From: an uncultured Clostridia bacterium
GTDB taxonomy: Bacteria; Bacillota; Clostridia; Oscillospirales; CAG-272
DNA: 5,863 nucleotides
Reading direction: 5' to 3'
Assembly: GCA_946061315.1 (NCBI GenBank)
Contig: CAMGRB010000104.1
Coordinates: 1-5,863, forward strand
Part shown: in pieces, positions 1 to 5,863 of the stretch
Numbering within the stretch: the stretch's first letter is position 1
How the letters are laid out: every line of letters starts with the position of its first letter
Translations under genes and position numbers: made by a program
The notes under the pieces: generated by a model
Seen by the model: only the letters and a program-made list of their open reading frames with translations
What the model was told of the DNA's origin: nothing
The model's database searches: none

Positions 1-326
1 CCAATCCCCGCTCGCTTTACGCTTGCACCATGGCAGAGCCCGAATCCACGGCTCCGAGAGGTACCCGTCTTACTCAAAGCGAGGACGGAAAGCGCCTCTA
101 CATACACCTTATGGAATATCCGTACGCATTCCTTGAATTCCGCGGTCTTGCCGACAAGATAGAATACGCGCAGTTCCTCCACGACGGAAGCGAGGTAAAA
201 TATACCTGCGGCAAGGTTGAACATTTCAGCTCCGGCCGTACGGAAGCCGAGGATATGGTTGCATTCCAGCTCCCTGCAATAAAACCCGGATATATCGTTC
301 CCGTAATTGAAGTATTCCTTAAATGA
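1..326 (+). CDS. Alpha-L-fucosidase (GH29), C-terminal fragment
   Basis: This is the last ~107 codons of a gene cut by the left edge; the frame is open from base 3 and ends at TGA 324-326. The peptide opens with NPRSLYACT and continues with RLTQSEDGKRLYIHLMEYPY, then LADKIEYAQFLHDGSEV. I recognise this from the C-terminal part of clostridial GH29 alpha-L-fucosidases, which follow an 'NGRSIYGCT' region with a 'RLYLH...LPGL..KV.YAQFLHDASE' stretch forming the C-terminal beta-sandwich. The catalytic TIM barrel, nucleophile and any signal peptide lie outside the window, so cellular location cannot be judged. Such enzymes remove terminal alpha-L-fucose from glycans. The internal ATG at base 30 is not the start, because the homologous sequence already runs upstream of it. 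Family assignment is from remembered motifs and not from an alignment. The gene is followed by hairpins at 332-349 and 358-383. Confidence 0.82.
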   Translation, partial: NPRSLYACTMAEPESTAPRGTRLTQSEDGKRLYIHLMEYPYAFLEFRGLADKIEYAQFLHDGSEVKYTCGKVEHFSSGRTEAEDMVAFQLPAIKPGYIVPVIEVFLK

Positions 327-331
327 AAACG

Positions 332-349
332 GGCTTCCCTACGGAAGCC
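332..349. other. Perfect 7-bp hairpin just after the fucosidase stop
   Basis: GGCTTCC (332-338) pairs perfectly with GGAAGCC (343-349) around a four-base loop, six bases after the fucosidase stop codon. On the plus strand no T-run follows. On the minus strand the stem is followed by CGTTTTCATTT, so it could be a weak terminator for transcripts coming from the right. It could also be an mRNA 3'-end stabilising stem. Confidence 0.45.
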
Positions 350-357
350 AAACACAT

Positions 358-384
358 AGCGGGACGGTCAAAGCCGTCCCGTTT
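358..384 (+). terminator. Probable terminator of the fucosidase gene
   Basis: GGGACGG (361-367) pairs perfectly with CCGTCCC (374-380) around loop TCAAAG. The stem extends outward by C360-G381, a G359-T382 wobble and A358-T383. It lies about 32 bases after the fucosidase stop. The downstream tract GTTTATGATT is only moderately T-rich, so this is a weaker-than-ideal intrinsic terminator. The region also has a competing pairing, AAACGGG (327-333) with CCCGTTT (378-384). Confidence 0.5.
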
Positions 385-403
385 ATGATTAACGGCAAAC
401 GAA

Positions 404-430
404 GCGGCGGGAGCAAGCCCCCCGCCCTAC
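404..430. repeat. GC-rich hairpin, possible dispersed intergenic repeat
   Basis: GGCGGG (406-411) pairs with CCCGCC (421-426) around a nine-base loop, inside a non-coding stretch between two gene ends. Read on the minus strand it has the form GTAGGGCGGGGGGCTTGCTC followed by CCGCCGC. This resembles short GC-rich palindromic elements that I recall being scattered between genes in many gut clostridial genomes. No second copy is present in this window, so repeat status is inference. No T-run follows on either strand, so a terminator role is unlikely. Confidence 0.35.
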
Positions 431-462
431 GATACGCATCTCGCACGGATATACCTATCCCT

Positions 463-498
463 CAAAAAATATGGCTGACACAATTTTTGTGCCAGCCA
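463..498 (-). terminator. Intrinsic terminator of the zinc peptidase gene
   Basis: TGGCTGACACAA (472-483) and TTGTGCCAGCCA (487-498) form a 12-bp stem with a three-base loop. The single plus-strand mismatch (A478/C492) becomes a G-U pair in the minus-strand transcript, where the stem is complete. In that direction it is followed at once by TATTTTTTG (471-463), a good U-tract. It lies about 20 bases after the peptidase TGA stop (522-520). On the plus strand the downstream CTTTTCT could also give some termination of leftward read-through. Confidence 0.85.
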
Positions 499-519
499 CT
501 TTTCTAAATTGTTAAAAAA

Positions 520-1236
520 TCAGTTCTTTCTTCTTCCTGTGCTCGATGCAACTATTATAAGAAGCCTTAAAAGCTGCATTATCGTTACCGCGAGGGCGGC
601 AACGTAAGTCATGGCGGCGGCGGAAAGGACTTTTTTAGCGCCCTTCATCTCCGACTCGTCAAGGATATTTGCGCTCCTTATTGCCGCTATTGCCCTGCGG
701 CTTGCGTTAAACTCGGTAGGAAGAGTGATGAGTTGAAATAGGACGCAGAGCGAAAAGCAAGCTACTCCGAAATACGCAACGTATGCAAAAATCTGCGAGA
801 AAGCGGAAAGAATTATACCGAGCAGTATAAGAGGCATTGAAAGGCGCGAGCCTATATTCGTAACAGGCACGATTGCGTTTCTTATTTTTATCGGTATATA
901 GTTATTTGCGTGCTGTATTGCGTGCCCGACCTCGTGTGCGGCAACTCCTATCGCCGCCGCGGAGGTGTTTGCATAACTGCTGTCGGATAACCTTATCACG
1001 TTTTGCGACGGGTCGTAATGGTCGTTTAAGTTGCCGTGTATATTCTCTATTCTGACGTCGTAAAGTCCGTTTGCGTCAAGTATTCTGCGTGCCGCCTCCG
1101 CACCCGTAATTCCCATTCGTGACGGAATTTTTGAATATTTTGAAAAAGTGGACTGTACCTTAAAGCTTGCAATCATAGACAGTATGACAAACGGTACGAC
1201 CAGAATTATATATAGCCAATCAACGTAAAAAAACAT
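520..1236 (-). CDS. YugP-like membrane zinc metallopeptidase
   Basis: The 238-residue protein matches the YugP / Zn_peptidase_2 family (Pfam PF04298) of membrane-bound putative zinc proteases. An N-terminal hydrophobic segment (about residues 5-24) is followed by the family's KYS..PSRMGITGAEAARRILDANGL region (about 33-58) and NLNDHYDPSQNVIRLS (69-84). The zinc-binding HEVGH motif is at 101-105, and LPTEFNAS (172-179) has Glu175 as the likely third zinc ligand. Two or more hydrophobic stretches lie at about 133-172 and 207-230. The start is ATG at 1236, because AAGGAG (1249-1244) lies 7 nt upstream and the hydrophobic segment begins there. A longer reading from TTG at 1320 overlaps the promoter and adds unrelated residues. 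The physiological substrate of the family is not established. It is a monocistronic gene, divergent from mntP, with its own promoter and terminator. Confidence 0.92.
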   Translation of the reverse strand: MFFYVDWLYIILVVPFVILSMIASFKVQSTFSKYSKIPSRMGITGAEAARRILDANGLYDVRIENIHGNLNDHYDPSQNVIRLSDSSYANTSAAAIGVAAHEVGHAIQHANNYIPIKIRNAIVPVTNIGSRLSMPLILLGIILSAFSQIFAYVAYFGVACFSLCVLFQLITLPTEFNASRRAIAAIRSANILDESEMKGAKKVLSAAAMTYVAALAVTIMQLLRLLIIVASSTGRRKN

Positions 1237-1243
1237 ATAATCA

Positions 1244-1249
1244 CTCCTT
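1244..1249 (-). promoter_or_regulatory. Ribosome binding site that fixes the peptidase start
   Basis: The minus strand reads AAGGAG with 7 nt to the ATG at 1236. No comparable site precedes the upstream TTG at 1320, so the site decides between a 238-residue and a 266-residue reading in favour of the shorter one. Confidence 0.85.
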
Positions 1250-1308
1250 AAAACGCTTCGTGCCAACGGAAAATCGGTCATAAAAAACCATTTTTGCACG
1301 TTATAATT

Positions 1309-1337
1309 ATTGTACCACAAAAATATTTTATTTTCAA
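1309..1337 (-). promoter_or_regulatory. Sigma-A promoter of the zinc peptidase gene
   Basis: On the minus strand TTGAAA (1337-1332) is followed after exactly 17 bp by TACAAT (1314-1309), with TGG just before the -10 giving an extended -10. Transcription should begin near 1302, leaving a leader of about 65 nt. The -10 box overlaps the start of the rejected TTG-initiated reading (1320-1318 region), which supports the downstream ATG. Confidence 0.8.
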
Positions 1338-1360
1338 TAGAATTATTTTTACTTTTAGTA

Positions 1361-1389
1361 TTGACTTCTCAACAAAAAAGTTGTATAAT
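1361..1389 (+). promoter_or_regulatory. Sigma-A promoter of the mntP operon
   Basis: TTGACT (1361-1366) and a perfect TATAAT (1384-1389) are separated by 17 bp. Transcription is expected near 1396, giving a leader of only about 40 nt before the mntP ATG. That is too short for a yybP-ykoY manganese riboswitch. The -35 lies 23 bp from the oppositely oriented -35 of the peptidase promoter. No clear MntR-like palindrome was seen. Confidence 0.85.
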
Positions 1390-1436
1390 ACCGAATAAAA
1401 ATCGGGGACTTGCTTTCGGAAAGGAATTTTTGCAAA

Positions 1437-2018
1437 ATGAGCGCAGTCGAACTTATTATTCTTGCGGTAGGTCTTTCAATGGACGCCTTTGCCGTGGCAA
1501 TATGTAAAGGTCTTTCGATGAAAAAGGTTTCCTTTAAGGAAATGGCGATTGTCGGTCTTTGGTTCGGCGGTTTTCAGGCTCTTATGCCACTTATCGGGTA
1601 TCTTCTCGGAGAGGCGTTTGAAAAATACATCGAACAGATAGATCATTGGGTAGCGTTCGTTCTTCTTGTGCTTATCGGTGCCCTTATGATAAAGGAATCG
1701 TTTGAAAAGGAAGAAAAGAAAGAGGAAGAAAAAGAAAACCCCTCCTCCCCGCTTGCCTTCAAAACGATGCTTACTATGGCAATAGCCACAAGTATTGACG
1801 CTTTGGCGGTCGGCATTTCGTTCGGAATACTGCCCGACGTAAATATAACGGTTGCGGTTTCTTCAATAGGCATTATCACCTTTATTCTTTCTGCCGTGGG
1901 CGTTAAAATAGGCAACGTATTCGGCGCGAAATACAAGTCCAAAGCGGAGTTTGCGGGAGGGCTTATCCTTGTCCTGCTCGGAATTAAAATTCTTTTGGAG
2001 CACCTCGGGGCGCTTTAA
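1437..2018 (+). CDS. mntP: Manganese efflux pump MntP
   Basis: The 193-residue integral membrane protein is of the MntP family (Pfam PF02659, six helices), which exports Mn2+ and protects against manganese excess; the E. coli protein is 188 residues. The two internally repeated signature segments are present: GLSMDAFAVAICKGL (12-26) with Asp16, and ATSIDALAVGISFGI (117-131) with Asp121. These are the positions of the acidic residues implicated in transport. Between helices 3 and 4 lies a very charged loop, FEKEEKKEEEKE (89-100). The ATG at 1437 is chosen because AAAGGA (1420-1425) precedes it at 11 nt and the protein then begins MSAVELIILAVGLSMD like its relatives. A TTG at 1410 would add nine residues. 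It is the first gene of a two-gene operon with the ECF S component, 18 nt downstream. Confidence 0.95.
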   Translation: MSAVELIILAVGLSMDAFAVAICKGLSMKKVSFKEMAIVGLWFGGFQALMPLIGYLLGEAFEKYIEQIDHWVAFVLLVLIGALMIKESFEKEEKKEEEKENPSSPLAFKTMLTMAIATSIDALAVGISFGILPDVNITVAVSSIGIITFILSAVGVKIGNVFGAKYKSKAEFAGGLILVLLGIKILLEHLGAL

Positions 2019-2036
2019 GATATACAGGAGGTATTT

Positions 2037-2588
2037 ATGACAAGCAAAAGAATTAAACAAATCGTCACGTGCGCAATTTTCGCCGCGCTTATTTGTGTGA
2101 CAACAATGTTCGTTTCGGTACCGGCACCCTTGGCGGGCAACGTAAATCTCGGAGATGCGATAATAATAATCGCCTCGTTTTTGCTCGGACCCTTGTTCGG
2201 TGCAATAGCGGGAGGCGTCGGTGCGGCTCTTGCAGACCTGTTCTCCGCTTATGCGATATATGCGCCCGCAACTTTCTTTATAAAAGCGGCATTGGCGGTA
2301 GTATGTTACTACGTTTTCAAGGCAATGCTTTCGCTCACAAAAAATTCGATAGTATCGCGTATCATAGCCGTTATATGTGCGGAGCTTACCATGGTGCTCG
2401 GATATTTCATATATGAAATTTTCATACTCGGTTTTCCGACTGCTCTTGCCGACGTTCCGTTCAACCTTATTCAAGGAGCATTCGGCGCCGTCATCGGTAC
2501 GGTTATAACCGTTCTTCTCCTTAAAAATAAGACGATATCTAACTTCGTTTCATCTCTTGAAAACGATAAAAAAGATACAGAGGAATAA
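2037..2588 (+). CDS. ECF transporter S component, substrate unknown
   Basis: The 183-residue hydrophobic protein has about six predicted membrane segments and a charged C-terminal tail (NDKKDTEE). It looks like an S (substrate-binding) subunit of an energy-coupling factor vitamin importer, close to the PF07155 / PF12822 type. Helix 1 contains an AxxxA pattern (Ala13, Ala17), the motif S subunits use to dock on EcfT. The segment GNVNLGDAIIIIASFLLGPL (34-53), then GAIAGGVGAALADLFSAYAI (55-74) and APATFFIKAALA (76-87), is characteristic of the family. AGGAGG (2026-2031) lies 5 nt before the ATG. No EcfA or EcfT gene is in the window, so it would share an energising module encoded elsewhere (group II ECF). 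Substrate cannot be read from sequence; family members serve several vitamins. It shares the mntP promoter and ends at the terminator at 2601-2637. Confidence 0.88.
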   Translation: MTSKRIKQIVTCAIFAALICVTTMFVSVPAPLAGNVNLGDAIIIIASFLLGPLFGAIAGGVGAALADLFSAYAIYAPATFFIKAALAVVCYYVFKAMLSLTKNSIVSRIIAVICAELTMVLGYFIYEIFILGFPTALADVPFNLIQGAFGAVIGTVITVLLLKNKTISNFVSSLENDKKDTEE

Positions 2589-2600
2589 TTTTAACTACAT

Positions 2601-2635
2601 AAAAACGGAGCCTCGAACTGACGAGGCTCGTTTTT

Positions 2636-2637
<2 letters not shown>
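2601..2637. terminator. Bidirectional terminator between convergent ECF-S and lacZ genes
   Basis: GAGCCTCG (2608-2615) and CGAGGCTC (2622-2629) form a perfect 8-bp stem around loop AACTGA, flanked by A5 (2601-2605) and T7 (2631-2637). In the plus direction the stem is followed by GTTTTTTT and ends the mntP-ECF transcript 13 bases after its stop codon. In the minus direction it is followed by CGTTTTT and ends lacZ. The lacZ TAA (2638-2636) overlaps the T7 tract, so the two transcription units are packed with almost no spacer. Confidence 0.93.
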
Positions 2638-5467
<2,830 letters not shown>

Positions 5468-5493
5468 TTACGTTGTGTTTTCATATATCGCGC

Positions 5494-5515
5494 AAAGCAC
5501 GTTAAAGTATGCTTT
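5494..5515. other. Short inverted repeat in the lacZ leader
   Basis: AAAGCA (5494-5499) and TGCTTT (5510-5515) are complementary around a 10-base spacer, inside the predicted ~67-nt lacZ leader. Six A/T-rich pairs are weak evidence; it could be a minor leader hairpin or chance. Confidence 0.2.
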
Positions 5516-5528
5516 TTCGCTTGATTTT

Positions 5529-5557
5529 ATTCTATCACGCACGCCTTTTTTTGTCAA
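5529..5557 (-). promoter_or_regulatory. Sigma-A promoter of lacZ
   Basis: On the minus strand a perfect TTGACA (5557-5552) is followed after 17 bp by TAGAAT (5534-5529). Transcription should begin near 5522. The -35 box is the left arm of the palindrome at 5551-5570, so a bound protein would block RNA polymerase. Confidence 0.85.
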
Positions 5558-5570
5558 TACGTATTTACAA
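5551..5570. promoter_or_regulatory. Palindromic operator shared by lacZ and the SDR gene
   Basis: The 20-mer TTGTCAATACGTATTTACAA is an inverted repeat with 9 of 10 pairs matching (only C5555/T5566 fails), centred on CG between 5560 and 5561. It covers the -35 boxes of both divergent promoters. Size, symmetry and central CG fit a LacI/GalR-type or AraR-like repressor site, though the regulator gene is not in the window and the family is inferred. A further copy of the right half-site, TTTACAA, occurs at 5575-5581, 11 bp downstream of the first. Confidence 0.7.
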
Positions 5571-5592
5571 GTGATTTACAATGTGATAAAAT
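5564..5592 (+). promoter_or_regulatory. Sigma-A promoter of the SDR gene
   Basis: TTTACA (5564-5569) and TAAAAT (5587-5592) are 17 bp apart, with TGA directly before the -10 giving an extended -10. Transcription is expected near 5599, leaving a leader of about 16 nt that just accommodates the ribosome binding site. The -10 lies within a tandem copy of TGATAAAA (5584-5591, 5592-5599). Confidence 0.65.
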
Positions 5593-5614
5593 GATAAAAA
5601 GCGAGGGATAGACG

Positions 5615-5863
5615 ATGAATAAAACTGTTTTTATAACCGGCGGGAGCCGAGGAATAGGCGCTTGCGCCGTCAAAAGATATGCGCAAAACGGATACAGAGT
5701 CGCTTTTTCTTACCTTAATTCCGAAGAGGAAGCAAACGAGCTTCAAAAAGAATACGGCGCTATTGCAATAAAAGCGGACGTATCGGACAGCCGTCAGCCA
5801 AAATCCGCTGCTTACAAACAAACTGCGCGTCCGACAACTCATTCATCACCAACTCAAACGGAA
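5615..5863 (+). CDS. SDR-family oxidoreductase (FabG-like), N-terminal part
   Basis: The frame is open to the right edge (83 codons). Residues 1-61 begin MNKTVFITGGSRGIG, with the Rossmann dinucleotide motif TGxxxGIG at 8-15, then RVAFSYLNSEEEANEL (28-43) and the adenine-site ADVSD (54-58). This is a classical short-chain dehydrogenase/reductase using NAD(H) or NADP(H), of the 3-oxoacyl-ACP reductase-like group. Substrate cannot be inferred. GAGGGA (5603-5608) lies 6 nt before the ATG. The NNAG and YxxxK motifs would be downstream. From about residue 62 the sequence (PKSAAYKQTARPTTHSSPTQ) no longer resembles an SDR in any forward frame, so the true gene is probably broken at about 5798 by an assembly join or rearrangement. 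It is divergent from lacZ with a shared operator, so it may be co-regulated with galactoside use. Confidence 0.8.
   Translation, partial: MNKTVFITGGSRGIGACAVKRYAQNGYRVAFSYLNSEEEANELQKEYGAIAIKADVSDSRQPKSAAYKQTARPTTHSSPTQTE
5798..5863. other. Right-edge sequence not matching the SDR gene
   Basis: The final ~66 bases lack the expected SDR continuation (a helix, then the strand leading to NNAG) in all three forward frames. The minus strand over this stretch has an open frame reading ELVMNELSDAQFVCKQRILA, which looks more like normal protein than the forward frames. I do not recognise it. It may belong to another locus joined here. Confidence 0.4.

Noticed and set aside
307..507. Small plus-strand frame after the fucosidase
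   Set aside because: It crosses three hairpins and starts inside the fucosidase gene; the peptide looks random.
1237..1320. N-terminal extension of the zinc peptidase from a TTG at 1320
   Set aside because: It overlaps the peptidase promoter's -10 area, has no ribosome binding site, and adds residues unlike the family; ATG 1236 has AAGGAG at 7 nt.
1410..1436. Nine-residue extension of MntP from TTG 1410
   Set aside because: The AAAGGA at 1420-1425 would lie inside the coding region, and MntP proteins begin at the MSAVELI-like position encoded at 1437.
1390..1436. yybP-ykoY manganese riboswitch upstream of mntP
   Set aside because: The leader after the promoter is only about 40 nt, and the conserved riboswitch core is not seen.
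1863..2474. 203-residue reading frame on the minus strand
   Set aside because: It runs antisense to mntP and the ECF S gene, is rich in Arg/Tyr/Cys with no recognisable motif, and has no ribosome binding site.
5551..5570. Rex (NADH-sensing) binding site
   Set aside because: The outer TTGTnAA/TTnACAA halves resemble Rex sites, but the spacing is two bases longer than the usual 18-bp Rex palindrome and the centre is TACGTA; a sugar-type repressor fits better, although Rex cannot be fully excluded.
5576..5842. 88-residue minus-strand frame at the right edge
   Set aside because: It is antisense to the clear SDR start and its composition is shadow-like (Ser/Phe/Val-rich, no motif).

Overview
The window looks like a chromosomal segment from a Gram-positive anaerobe of the Clostridia, probably an uncultivated gut lineage. 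The evidence is strong AGGAGG-type ribosome binding sites, sigma-A promoters with near-consensus -35/-10 boxes at 17-bp spacing, a YugP-type membrane zinc peptidase, an ECF transporter S subunit (the ECF class is largely Gram-positive), and fucosidase and beta-galactosidase genes suited to host or dietary glycans. Genus cannot be fixed from the sequence. No mobile-element gene, tRNA, rRNA or CRISPR array was seen.

Layout: bases 1-326 (+) are the C-terminal end of a GH29 alpha-L-fucosidase cut by the left edge. Bases 327-519 are non-coding and hold several hairpins: a probable fucosidase terminator, a GC-rich hairpin that may be a dispersed repeat, and a strong terminator for the opposite-strand gene. 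Bases 520-1236 (-) encode the YugP-like zinc metallopeptidase. A 200-bp divergent intergenic region carries one well-formed sigma-A promoter on each strand. Bases 1437-2018 (+) encode the manganese exporter MntP, followed 18 nt later by an ECF S component (2037-2588, +), which is very probably co-transcribed. A bidirectional terminator separates this operon from a convergent GH2 beta-galactosidase (2636-5455, -). Divergent from lacZ is the start of an SDR-family oxidoreductase (5615 to the right edge, +).

How the genes fit together: the fucosidase and the cytoplasmic LacZ-type enzyme suggest use of fucosylated and galactosylated oligosaccharides, with the peptidase and the mntP-ECF pair as housekeeping genes between them. 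The most informative regulatory signal is a 20-bp near-perfect palindrome (9 of 10 pairs, centred on CG) at 5551-5570. It overlaps the -35 boxes of both the lacZ and SDR promoters, so one regulator probably controls both genes.

I did not find an evidently new biological system. The points most worth a second look are the shared lacZ/SDR operator, the mntP-ECF pairing with unknown substrate, the hairpin cluster after the fucosidase, and the last ~66 bases, where the SDR reading frame stops looking like an SDR and the sequence may be an assembly chimera.
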